From: Calditrichota bacterium
GTDB taxonomy: Bacteria > Zhuqueibacterota > Zhuqueibacteria > Zhuqueibacterales > Geothermadaptataceae
Assembly (NCBI GenBank): GCA_008501765.1
Contig: QQUE01000018.1
Location: 1 to 64,000 of the forward strand
Direction: 5' to 3'
DNA length: 64,000 nucleotides
Notes under the pieces: model-generated
Databases searched by the model: none
The model's input: only the letters and a program-made list of their open reading frames with translations
What the model was told of the DNA's origin: nothing
Translations under genes and position numbers: made by a program
Shown here: piece after piece, positions 26,420 to 34,894 of the stretch
Layout of the letters: the number at the start of each line of letters is the position of its first letter
Numbering within the stretch: position 1 is the first letter of the stretch

Positions 26420-27550
26420 GTGAAGAAATATGTATTTATAATATTAATTCTACTCATCGCCACAGGTTTAGTTTACGCGCAATCCAACAACGCTGCGGTA
26501 AATCAAACAGGCGATGAAAATGATGCGACGGTTGACCAGGCAGGTGCCACAAACATCGCCACAGTCGATCAATTTGGGAAAAACCTTGCCGATGTTGATC
26601 AGACCGGGACATCAAACACAGCAGACGTTGATCAGGGAACGGCGGTGAATCCTGTAACAAACGTTCCGTCGACATATCACAATAAAGGTGCCTGGATTAA
26701 TCAGGTCGGAAGTAATAACGAGGCTTCTATCGCCTCTCAGAATGACGGTTCAATGTATAATAGCGGTAGCGGCAATGCTGGAAACATTGATCAAGCTGGC
26801 GACGCGAACATTGCGGAACAGGTGCTGAGTTCACATACTTCTCAACGCGCAAAAACTTCTGCGCGCATGGCAGTAGAAATAGATCAAATCGGTGATGGAA
26901 ATGAAGCCTATCAACGCACCCGCGGCAATTTTGGCAGCTATGGCATTCAACAAATGTGGGTTGATCAAACCGGTTCAGATAACTACGTGAACCAGTACAG
27001 CAATGGTGGAATGCAGTCAGTTATGACGGTTGACCAGGCCGGTGATAATAACGAAACGGCCATTAGTTCTGATGTTTCAGCTACCGGTATGGTTAGCCCG
27101 CTCGATTTGCCATGGGGCACGAAAATGCATCCGGCAAATGCAGGAGGTATAAATGCGGCTGCAATTTCCAGCGGAACTTACACGCAATATCAAAATGGAC
27201 GTTATAGTACCGCAATTATCAATATTGCCGGGACCAGCAATTTGACAACACAGGCGCAGGAATTTACTGTGTGGTCGGCGAGTGGTCAAAACTCGGCAAC
27301 CATAAATATCGCCGGGGACGCCAATGCGTTAATTCAAGGTCAAATGGGTGAGTATAACGACTCTGATATGGAAATTGTCGGAGATGGAAACGTCGCAACC
27401 TCGAGCCAGGAAGGTGACAGCAATGTAGCAGATATAGATCTCATTGGTGATTCAAATATCGGTGCGGTCATGCAGACGGGCGATTCCCATAATGGCGTAA
27501 TCAACCAAATCGGCAACAATAATGTGGCAAAGGTAACTCAATCTGAATAG
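26420..27550 (+). CDS. Curlin-repeat protein 6 (paralogue of protein 5)
   Basis: 376 residues from a GTG at 26420 with TAGGAG upstream. Signal peptide (M)KKYVFIILILLIATGLVYA. It is collinear with protein 5: 'NAAVNQTGDENDATVDQAGA', 'FGKNLADVDQTGTSNTADVD', 'FGSYGIQQMWVDQTGSDNYV', 'YTQYQNGRYSTAIINIAGTS'. About 40 residues longer than its twin through inserts, for example near 'SPLDLPWGTKMHPANAGG'. Starts 71 bp after protein 5. Recent tandem duplication with divergence is the simplest reading. Confidence 0.87.
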   Translation: MKKYVFIILILLIATGLVYAQSNNAAVNQTGDENDATVDQAGATNIATVDQFGKNLADVDQTGTSNTADVDQGTAVNPVTNVPSTYHNKGAWINQVGSNNEASIASQNDGSMYNSGSGNAGNIDQAGDANIAEQVLSSHTSQRAKTSARMAVEIDQIGDGNEAYQRTRGNFGSYGIQQMWVDQTGSDNYVNQYSNGGMQSVMTVDQAGDNNETAISSDVSATGMVSPLDLPWGTKMHPANAGGINAAAISSGTYTQYQNGRYSTAIINIAGTSNLTTQAQEFTVWSASGQNSATINIAGDANALIQGQMGEYNDSDMEIVGDGNVATSSQEGDSNVADIDLIGDSNIGAVMQTGDSHNGVINQIGNNNVAKVTQSE

Positions 27551-27666
27551 TGAATTTAGGTCGTTGATCTTTCAACCAGAGATCAGCGACTTTCACTAAA
27601 ATTTGATTAAATTTCACAACATTGCACCGCAGGTTATCTGAAATAATACCTTTAGGGTTTGGTAAA

Positions 27667-28269
27667 ATGAAATACTTATCAAAAGAAATAATATTCGCAT
27701 GTTTCGTATTGATTTTTTCCCATGCTGCTCTTTTTGGACAGAATGAAGTCGATGTTGCCCAATCGGGTAATATTAATGAGGCTATTTTAACGCAAATTGG
27801 ATCAAATACGGCTTTGATTGAGCAATCGAGTCAAAATCTAATTAATAAAGTCATTCTAAGTCAATCAGGCTCGAAAAATATAATTGACATCGACCAAATT
27901 CAGCTTGGTTCTGGAAATCATCCGAATGTTGTTGAGATTGTTCAGGCCGGGATTGGCAATAATGTTGATCTGGAGCAGCAGGGCAAAGGAAATGTCGCGA
28001 TTCTGGCCCAACACGGGAATGATAACATAATCGATATGTTGCTGCAAGGGCGTGATAATTATTCTGATATAAAGCAGGTTGGTTCCGGGAATAAAGTCGT
28101 GCAGGACATCGTCGGTGATAGCTTCGTATTTGAAGTGCTTCAGGAAGGTAGCGGTAATGAAATTGTGCACATCGAAATGACTGATGAAGTGAAGAAGTAC
28201 CAAATTACCCAAACCGGTGGCATGAAAATGATTATCACTCATGGGCCAATCGGAACTGTTACAAAATAA
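27667..28269 (+). CDS. Curlin-repeat protein 7 (short; possible minor subunit)
   Basis: 200 residues from the ATG at 27667, signal peptide ending 'AALFGQ'; the open frame before it has no signal. About eight curlin repeats ('EVDVAQSGNINEAILTQIGS', 'NNVDLEQQGKGNVAILAQHG'), then a divergent basic tail 'VKKYQITQTGGMKMIITHG' ending 'TVTK'. It is close in size to E. coli CsgA/CsgB and has the charged terminal repeat of a CsgB-like protein, so it is a second candidate nucleator or fibre-capping subunit. Last gene of the array. Confidence 0.82.
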   Translation: MKYLSKEIIFACFVLIFSHAALFGQNEVDVAQSGNINEAILTQIGSNTALIEQSSQNLINKVILSQSGSKNIIDIDQIQLGSGNHPNVVEIVQAGIGNNVDLEQQGKGNVAILAQHGNDNIIDMLLQGRDNYSDIKQVGSGNKVVQDIVGDSFVFEVLQEGSGNEIVHIEMTDEVKKYQITQTGGMKMIITHGPIGTVTK

Positions 28270-28441
28270 CGCGTCGATTTGACTCGCTTGATTATTTCAA
28301 AAACAGCATTGATTTAAGCTGGAATGGCGCACAATATGGCAGCAATCAAAATTGGTTGCTGCCATTGTGTTAAAAATAAAATTCACATTCATCTCACAAA
28401 TTGAATATTCCCCGGAATCGAAGGCGAATTGGAGAATACCA

Positions 28442-29941
28442 ATGTTCATGAATATGCTTAAAATAGCTTTGCTCTGTTTCTGCGCTCAGTCTTTTTCCTG
28501 CAGTGAAGACACCGTCTCGCCTGAAATTACTGGTGACATCAGCGGCGAGGTGACTGATAATTTATCCGGCTCGCCAATTAGCGGCGCCAGTATTACGACA
28601 ACACCACCGACGAGTGCAATTGTAACAGACTCCGGGGGGAAATTTAAAATTGAAGAACTTGCTCCGGGAAATTATGCTATTATAATTGAAAAGACTGAAT
28701 ACAGTAAAAAAACGGTAACAGTCGCGGTGCAGGAAGCAAAAACGACACAGGCATTCATAACGCTCAACAAAATCGAGACTGAAAACACATCGCCGAACCA
28801 ACCATCAAATCCCATTCCCGCCTCAGGAGCAATCGATCAACCGATTCGGATCGAACTATCATGGCAGAGTGGTGATCCTGATCCTGGCGATCAGGTTTTA
28901 TACGATGTTTTGCTCTTTACCCCCGAATTGATGAATGGAACATTGGTTGGAGAAAACCTTGCCGATACGACTTTATCCTTAAATGATCTCGACTACAACA
29001 CAACTTATTTCTGGCAAGTGATCGCAAAAGATACCAGCGGTCTGACAACAAATAGTGAAATCTGGTCTTTTCTAACCATGCATTTCCCGGATAATCCCAT
29101 CGTATTTGCCTCTGATATGACTGGAAATTTTGAGATTTTTTCTGCGGGAATCACCGATAGCCTTATAACAAATCCATTACAACTGACCGAGACGGCGAAT
29201 CGCAACTGGTGGCCGCGTTTAAATCGACGAAATAATAAAATTGCATTTGTGGCAGACAGAAATGCAGGACCTCAAATATTTACCATGAATCGCGATGGCA
29301 CTGCCATATTCCGTGTTACAACATTACCGATTGCCGGATTTCATAATTTCGGCATCGGATTTTGTTGGTCTCCGGACGGTACGCACCTTCTTTACAGCCA
29401 TTACAATAAACTTTATCGCATTAATTTTGATGGCTCCAATAATACACTAATTGCCACCGCGCCGGTGGAACGTCATTTTCGGGAAGTGGAATGGTCTCCG
29501 GTGGGAGAAAAAATAGCAGTGGTTACGGCGGGCTCGCAATCCTTTGAAAATGAGATACTTTTGATGGAAACGGATGGCTCAAATGCGCTCGTTTTCGTTG
29601 AAAATGTACCCGGGACGATCGCAAACCCGGTGTTTTCGATAGATGGCAAACAATTAATGTTCACCCATGATATTTCTGCACACGAAGTTGCCACTGGCCG
29701 GCAGCTTGATTCTCATATTTTTATTTGGCATATCGATGGCTCTGATTCTACCGATGTTTCAATTCAAAAACCGGATGGAACAAATGATTTTTATCCACGC
29801 TTTTCACCGACTGGAGCACAGATTATTTTTGCCAATGTTCCGAACGATGATTCTGCTCCACCCCGGATTTATGTGATGGACCGTGACGGCAGCAATCGGA
29901 AGGCAATAATTGGAAATGGAATCATGGCCGACTGGCAATAA
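28442..29941 (+). CDS. Lipoprotein with carboxypeptidase-regulatory-like, Fn3-like and TolB-type beta-propeller domains
   Basis: 499 residues from the ATG at 28442 (TTGGAG upstream), starting a hydrophobic signal that ends 'QSFSCSED', likely lipidated at that Cys. Residues about 30-110: CarboxypepD_reg-like beta-sandwich ('GEVTDNLSGSPISGASITTT', 'GKFKIEELAPGNYAI'). About 120-225: Fn3-like ('YNTTYFWQVIAKDTSGL'). About 230-499: PD40/TolB-type propeller blades ('IFTMNRDGTAIFRVTTLP', 'FCWSPDGTHLLYSHYNK', 'IYVMDRDGSNRKAI'). Likely a surface or periplasmic scaffold; no enzyme motif. It follows the curlin array by 172 bp, but functional linkage is not shown. Confidence 0.75.
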   Translation: MFMNMLKIALLCFCAQSFSCSEDTVSPEITGDISGEVTDNLSGSPISGASITTTPPTSAIVTDSGGKFKIEELAPGNYAIIIEKTEYSKKTVTVAVQEAKTTQAFITLNKIETENTSPNQPSNPIPASGAIDQPIRIELSWQSGDPDPGDQVLYDVLLFTPELMNGTLVGENLADTTLSLNDLDYNTTYFWQVIAKDTSGLTTNSEIWSFLTMHFPDNPIVFASDMTGNFEIFSAGITDSLITNPLQLTETANRNWWPRLNRRNNKIAFVADRNAGPQIFTMNRDGTAIFRVTTLPIAGFHNFGIGFCWSPDGTHLLYSHYNKLYRINFDGSNNTLIATAPVERHFREVEWSPVGEKIAVVTAGSQSFENEILLMETDGSNALVFVENVPGTIANPVFSIDGKQLMFTHDISAHEVATGRQLDSHIFIWHIDGSDSTDVSIQKPDGTNDFYPRFSPTGAQIIFANVPNDDSAPPRIYVMDRDGSNRKAIIGNGIMADWQ

Positions 29942-29961
29942 TTGGTAATCTCAATAATAAT

Positions 29962-30128
29962 TAACGTGAGTTCGATGTAAGCTGTAACATTCTTTACCAA
30001 GCATAATTATAATAGAGCGAAGGCGTCTCGCCGAGCGTTTCGTGCGTTATCCTCGGCGGGACGCCTTCGGACTATATCCTATAATTAATTCGTTTTGTCC
30101 CAATTCTTCTTATATCGAACTCACGTTA
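29962..30128. mobile_element. 167-bp MITE, copy 1
   Basis: A 167-bp unit bounded by inverted ends TAACGTGAGTTCGATGTAAG and CTTATATCGAACTCACGTTA (19 of 20 paired). In the middle is a strong 17-bp stem (GAAGGCGTCTCGCCGAG against CTCGGCGGGACGCCTTC). A second copy lies at 37994-38160 with about five differences. No coding capacity. The terminal TA on each side fits a TA target duplication as made by IS630/Tc1-mariner-type transposases. It sits between two convergent genes, where its stem could also stop transcription. Confidence 0.85.
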
Positions 30129-30172
30129 AGTAGAATTAGGCTAAATGACACTGGGGGTTTTTGTGCCATGCC

Positions 30173-30958
30173 CTATTGCATCAGAACCATTTTCCGGGAT
30201 TGCCGCTGATTCTCGCCTTGCAAAACGTAATAGTAAACGCCGGATGAAACACGCTGCCCGGATTGATTTTGCGCATTCCATCGATACTGATGCCCGCCAC
30301 TATCTAAAATTCCATCCATGAGAGTTTTAACAAGCCGCCCTTTTAAATCATAAATTTTTAGACTCACCCTTTGACTCTTTTCCAATGTAAAAGCCAAAGT
30401 AGTGGATGGGTTGAAAGGATTGGGATAATTTGCTGCCAAGGAAAATCTATCCGCGGTGTCTGAATTTTGTTCAACGGAAGTGGCCGTCGCTAATAGATTA
30501 TCAATGACGGAGTTTATAGCATTGGTATTTGCGCCCCAGTCAGAATATTGAATTATTCCTCCCTGATCGATGACAATGGAGTAGTCATAGCTGACGCCAT
30601 ACGCCTGGGCTACGTCACTGGCCGTAAGCCCAATCGGATAAGTGATGCCTGTCCGGTTCTTAAAATTGCGCACGCCATTTTCAGAGCCATTCCAGACATC
30701 GAGGCAAACCGCGATAAAATTTTCGTCTTTGTATCGTTGGAAAATTTGAGATTCTGTGGCTGGACCAGCCGACACACAAGCCCCTCAGTTATAGCCAACG
30801 AAAAACATGTAAATAACTTTGCCTGCATGGTCGTCCAAATTGAATTGGCCGTGCTCAAGCGTGTTTTTGGTGAAAGGCGCAGCTGGATCACCAACGCCAG
30901 CCATGGCGGGCGTGACGAATAAAAATAAAAAAATTATCAGTAAAAGTGACTTTTTCAT
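30173..30958 (-). CDS. Candidate selenoprotein: exported redoxin (UxxC) with T9SS sorting domain
   Basis: Reading the in-frame TGA at 30785-30787 as selenocysteine joins a 57-codon N-terminal part to the downstream frame, giving 261 residues. The ATG at 30958 has TTGGAG upstream and starts the signal peptide MKKSLLLIIFLFLFVTPAMA. The redoxin domain runs to about 160: 'DPAAPFTKNTLEHGQFNLDD', 'VIYMFFVGYN-U58-GAC61-VSAGPATE', then 'VCLDVWNGSENGVRNFK' and 'YDYSIVIDQGGIIQYSDWG', as in AhpC/TSA-like proteins. The TGA falls exactly on the first Cys of CxxC. A T9SS type-A domain follows ('NYPNPFNPSTTLAFTL' ... 'RKMVLMQ'). Third gene of a thiol operon, 33 bp after the DUF6029 gene. A nonsense mutation of a Cys codon is the alternative; the hairpin after the UGA and the intact downstream frame argue against it. 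Confidence 0.75.
30755..30774 (-). promoter_or_regulatory. Candidate bacterial SECIS element
   Basis: Starting 11 nt after the UGA on the minus strand, TGT (bulged C) GGCT pairs with AGCC ACA around the loop GGTCC: a 7-bp stem with one bulged pyrimidine. The GGUC loop starts 19 nt after the UGA, which by my recollection of E. coli fdhF is the same offset and loop sequence that SelB recognises there. The element lies within coding sequence, as bacterial SECIS elements do. Confidence 0.65.
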
Positions 30959-30991
30959 GGGATCGACTCCAATGTTTTGTGAAATTTAATT

Positions 30992-32509
30992 TTAAAAATT
31001 TGAACTTAAACGAAATTCAAAACCCTCGAAATCGAGGACTTCGTAGCATATCCCGGAGGTACAGGCGAGTCCGCCGCGCCTTTTTCCGTAAAACAAGCTC
31101 GCAAAATGATTTTGATTGATTTGGTAGCCAAACGTAGTGGCAAGCCAATTCTGACCATCGTTTTCAATCCGGGGAGTTGAAAAAATGTCTGTTAAGTCGG
31201 GATCAACTGAGCGTTCCCAAATCAGGCCTGCCGAAAAATTAGGGGCTCGGGATATTTCCAGTGTTCCTGCAATGTTGGTAACGTCCTGCTTCTCAATTAT
31301 TTCCCGGGTCAATTGTTGATATTCCAACCCGAGGACAGTGCCCCAGCCATGAGGCCATTCCCGGCTCAAATTTGTACCAAATGCAACACGGTTTTTTTCA
31401 AACTTGAATTCATCTTCACTCAGGTCGAAAAAAAACTTTCCACTTGTTTCTTCACTAAAATAAAAGGAGCCTTCAACGAAGAATTCTTGAAAGACTGCAT
31501 CCTTATTCAACAGTTTATTGGTTGATCTCGCGAAATTTGCCACCACCTGATTGTTCCCTTTTAAAGTCAACAAAACTTCCCCCTGCCAGCCGGTCTCATA
31601 AAGTGGTTCGACAACATGCGTGCTGCGATTCAATACAATATATTGGTGTTCCTTAACTATTGGCGGCGGATCGTTAAAATTGAGCATAAAATTCCTGTAA
31701 TCTTTTGCTTCAAAACTGAGACCGAGCGGCCCGATGAGTGCGTTGGCACCGGCATAAAATGCATGCGATGATTCATCTGCAAAGCTGAAGAGGTCTTCGG
31801 CGCCATTGTATTTTTGAGCGTATTCACTGTACAGTTGGAGATCATTTGGTAAATTCGCCGAGAAATTTATTGATCCGTACTCATTCGTTTGCGTCGGTGA
31901 GTTTTCACGCAAATAGGCATGCCCGACGCTGAAATTATCAGTGAGGTTTAATTTTATTTCCATGCCTTCGAGCAGGAGGGGACGGCGGTTTTCATTTTCA
32001 AAAGTTGGCGGCAATAAATTGAAAAGCGGTCGGCCACGCAGAAGTTTGATCTCCAGTTTCTCTGACTGATAATTCACCGCAACACCATCGAGATCGCGAT
32101 AAAAACCATAGCGCGTACGGTAAATCCGGTCTTCGAGAATATTCCCGGGAATTTCAAATGTGCGCAATAAAAGACCGCGACCAAAAATTTCATAAAAATT
32201 CCCCAACGTAATATCAAATGGAGCAAGCGAGAGCTGGATTGATTTTTGACTAAGTTCTGAATAATTTTTTTCTGGATCGGCGTGCTGAAAACGCTCAAAC
32301 TTAAATGCGGCTGTGATATTGTCCTGGCGGTACAACAGATCGAAATTATCGTACAACGTGGTCAAATTGCCCGGTGCTGTATCTGGTAAATTCCCAACCT
32401 GATACTCAGCCAGATTATTAATGGAAATCTGACCGAAAACCGGATTTATCGATACGGTTGTGAACAGAGCTATAAAAAACAAAATAGTCGCGGTGTTATT
32501 TTTGTGCAT
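30992..32509 (-). CDS. DUF6029-family outer-membrane beta-barrel protein
   Basis: About 505 residues from the ATG at 32509 (GAGGAC upstream), which overlaps the end of the thioredoxin gene by 14 bp. Signal peptide to about 28 ('NPVFGQ'). Strand-rich throughout, with 'FDITLGNFYEIFGRGLLLRT' and 'YRTRYGFYRDLDGVAVNYQS', which are characteristic of DUF6029, a Bacteroidota-type putative porin family. It ends 'FEGFEFRLSSNF' with a C-terminal Phe, as expected for a Bam substrate. It sits between two thiol-redox genes, so a role with exported redox proteins is possible (inference). Confidence 0.78.
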   Translation of the reverse strand: MHKNNTATILFFIALFTTVSINPVFGQISINNLAEYQVGNLPDTAPGNLTTLYDNFDLLYRQDNITAAFKFERFQHADPEKNYSELSQKSIQLSLAPFDITLGNFYEIFGRGLLLRTFEIPGNILEDRIYRTRYGFYRDLDGVAVNYQSEKLEIKLLRGRPLFNLLPPTFENENRRPLLLEGMEIKLNLTDNFSVGHAYLRENSPTQTNEYGSINFSANLPNDLQLYSEYAQKYNGAEDLFSFADESSHAFYAGANALIGPLGLSFEAKDYRNFMLNFNDPPPIVKEHQYIVLNRSTHVVEPLYETGWQGEVLLTLKGNNQVVANFARSTNKLLNKDAVFQEFFVEGSFYFSEETSGKFFFDLSEDEFKFEKNRVAFGTNLSREWPHGWGTVLGLEYQQLTREIIEKQDVTNIAGTLEISRAPNFSAGLIWERSVDPDLTDIFSTPRIENDGQNWLATTFGYQINQNHFASLFYGKRRGGLACTSGICYEVLDFEGFEFRLSSNF

Positions 32510-32987
32510 GCAAATAGTCCTCGATCTCCTTTTCGATAGATTTCTCATCGCCGATTCGGTAGCCCTGATGAAAGAGAATCACTTCATCTTTTTCATTGAT
32601 TATAAGCAGTGTTGGCACTGCGGTGGCGCCAAGCTGTTTTTTAATCGTGCCATTTACATCAAGAAGCACAGGAAAATTGATCCCCAGTGACCGTGCCATC
32701 GGTTTAATTTTTTGCCGGCTGCGGTTGCCGTCGACGTTTATACTGATAAAAGCGACGCCTTGATCTTTGTATTTGTCAGCTAATTTTACCAGTTTTGGAA
32801 TCGAGCGAATACAGGGTTTACACCACGTGGCCCAGAAATCGATCACGGTAAGTTTGCTGCCTTTTAACTCACTGTATTCGTTCCATTTATTGTTCATGTC
32901 CCGCAATTTAAAATTGGTGATTTTCCTCCCTGGCGCTGCAGCGGTCAGAAATATCAGGCTCATTAAAATGATTAAAATTTTTTGCAT
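32496..32987 (-). CDS. TlpA-like thioredoxin-fold protein
   Basis: 163 residues from the ATG at 32987 (GGACC upstream); an ATG five codons earlier is also possible. Signal peptide 'ILIILMSLIFLTAAAPG', so periplasmic. TlpA/ResA-type domain: 'VIDFWATWCKPCIRSIPKLV' with the CxxC redox pair, 'GVAFISINVDGN', 'GATAVPTLLIINEKDEVILF' including the cis-Pro. It reduces or protects thiols in exported proteins. First gene of the minus-strand operon tlpA-like/DUF6029/redoxin. Confidence 0.88.
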   Translation of the reverse strand: MQKILIILMSLIFLTAAAPGRKITNFKLRDMNNKWNEYSELKGSKLTVIDFWATWCKPCIRSIPKLVKLADKYKDQGVAFISINVDGNRSRQKIKPMARSLGINFPVLLDVNGTIKKQLGATAVPTLLIINEKDEVILFHQGYRIGDEKSIEKEIEDYLHAQK

Positions 32988-33002
32988 CGCTGGTCCGATC
33001 AT

Positions 33003-33476
33003 GCTTTTTTGTGATTTTTTTTAACTCTGGTAAATTAATTAGCCCGTTGTGCAAAATAGAATACTCACACAAAATAATAAGATGTTTGCGTGCGTAACCT
33101 GTTTTGCGCCGCAGATTTTATTAATAATTGTGTAACCGTGTTTTAGAATAATTAATTCCTGAGAGCCAAAAATTTTACTTTTTTTGCACCAATACCAAGC
33201 CATGTGCTACGCAATTATATAATTTTATAAAAATTTAGGCTAAACTATGTGTGTGGATGTTAAGAAGCGAGTTGAAATATTATCTTATTTTTATGCATGA
33301 TTAAATTTCCGCTTCGTTCTCTGCCTTGTCATATTTCAATTTGAAAATAGACATTTATGCCGTATCTTGTTCATTCAGGTTTTGATGCGTCCGTTGGTTT
33401 TTGCAAAATATAGATTTTAACTTCACGCCGCTATCAAAGCTTTAAAAGCAATTTCACATATATAGGAATTCAAAAT
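33003..33476. other. Intergenic region between divergent genes
   Basis: 474 bp between the thiol operon (leftward) and the helicase gene (rightward). AT-rich; no ORF, RNA or repeat is convincing. Both promoters should be here. Confidence 0.45.
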
Positions 33477-34877
33477 TTGATACAAAAAGTTATACGTTTT
33501 TTTCGCAAGGGATCAAGTAAAGCTACGGCACCTGTAAAAAAACACAATCAACCTCCGAATTTTCAGCCAAAGAAAACCTCGCCCCGTAAAAAATGGGATA
33601 TTTCAAAGTTTAAAGTAGAAGCCCAACCTGGCAAAACCCGGTTTCACGATATGAACCTGCCTGTGGGCATAATGCATGCACTTGCTGATTTGGATTTTCG
33701 ATATTGTACCCCGATCCAAGCTGAGATATTGCACAAAACCCTGAAAGGGGATGATGCCTTTGGGCAGGCGCAAACCGGGACAGGGAAAACCGCAGCGTTT
33801 CTCATAACAATTCTTAACCACTTCCAACAAAATAAAATTAAAGATTCGCGGCCAAAAGGATCGCCGCGCGCGCTCATCGTTGCGCCTACCCGTGAATTGG
33901 TGATTCAAATTGCGCGGGATGCGGTCGAACTCGCGAAATATTATCAGCTTAACATCGTGACAGTTTTTGGCGGGGTGGATTATCGCCGGCAACGGAAGCA
34001 ATTGACTGAAAAACCGGTCGATATCATTGTCGCGACCCCTGGACGCTTGCTCGATTTTAATCGCAATCGTGAAATAAATTTACGGCGTGTTGAAATTCTG
34101 GTTTTGGATGAAGCCGATCGGATGCTCGATATGGGTTTCATTCCTGATGTGCGTCGAATCATGCGCAACTTGCCCGATAAATCCCAACGGCAAACATTAC
34201 TTTTTAGCGCCACACTCACAAATGATGTTAAATATTTGGGATCCACCTGGACGACGGATCCCCACGTTGTGGAAATTGAACCGGAGCAGGTCGCCGTTGA
34301 TACCGTGGATCAAAAAGTTTACATCGTGACAACGGAACAGAAATTTGCCCTGCTTTATAATACGATTATCAGCAAGCAAATGGAGCGGGCCATCATTTTT
34401 TGCAACCGCCGCGATCAGGCGCGCGATCTGGTCGATTTACTTAGCCGGTATGAAATGAGCTGTGCGCTGCTCTCCGGCGATGTCCAGCAACGCAAGCGGA
34501 TGAAGGTGTTGGATAATTTTAAGGCCGGCAAAATCAAATTTATGGTCGCTACCGACGTGGCCGGCCGGGGCATTCATGTCGAAGGATTAAATCACGTAAT
34601 CAATTATACTTTGCCGCAAGATGCGGAGGATTATGTTCACCGCATCGGCCGAACTGGCCGGGCCGGGCAGAACGGTACTTCCATCAGTTTTGCTTGTGAA
34701 AATGATTCCCACTACATTCCGGCTATCGAAGAATTGCTCGGTAACGAGCTCATCTGTGATTACCCGGATGAAAATTTATTGATGGAGCCGCCTCCGCCAT
34801 TATTGCCGCCAAAACCTGTGGAACGGCGACCCGTGCAGCGCAATCGATCCCGATCATCAAGGCCGAGACGCCGGTAA
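33477..34877 (+). CDS. DEAD-box RNA helicase (RhlB/RhlE type)
   Basis: 466 residues from a TTG start with ATAGGAA upstream. All helicase motifs are in order: Q motif 'FRYCTPIQ', motif I 'AQTGTGKT', Ia 'PTRELVIQ', Ib 'TPGRLLD', II 'DEAD', III 'SAT', then IV 'AIIFCNRR', V 'VATDVAGRGIHV' and VI 'YVHRIGRTGRAG'. A basic N-terminal extension (about 1-55) and a C-terminal Arg/Pro tail ('NRSRSSRPRRR') likely help RNA binding. ATP-dependent RNA unwinding, possibly in ribosome assembly or RNA decay. The long 5' region upstream may be regulatory. Confidence 0.92.
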   Translation: MIQKVIRFFRKGSSKATAPVKKHNQPPNFQPKKTSPRKKWDISKFKVEAQPGKTRFHDMNLPVGIMHALADLDFRYCTPIQAEILHKTLKGDDAFGQAQTGTGKTAAFLITILNHFQQNKIKDSRPKGSPRALIVAPTRELVIQIARDAVELAKYYQLNIVTVFGGVDYRRQRKQLTEKPVDIIVATPGRLLDFNRNREINLRRVEILVLDEADRMLDMGFIPDVRRIMRNLPDKSQRQTLLFSATLTNDVKYLGSTWTTDPHVVEIEPEQVAVDTVDQKVYIVTTEQKFALLYNTIISKQMERAIIFCNRRDQARDLVDLLSRYEMSCALLSGDVQQRKRMKVLDNFKAGKIKFMVATDVAGRGIHVEGLNHVINYTLPQDAEDYVHRIGRTGRAGQNGTSISFACENDSHYIPAIEELLGNELICDYPDENLLMEPPPPLLPPKPVERRPVQRNRSRSSRPRRR

Positions 34878-34894
34878 AAATTAATAAACGTGCA

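Noticed and set aside
30173-30775. Redoxin as a 200-residue protein starting at a GTG after the TGA
   Set aside because: That start drops the signal peptide and the first active-site residue, and there is no good ribosome site. The upstream ATG with signal peptide is in the same frame once UGA is read through.
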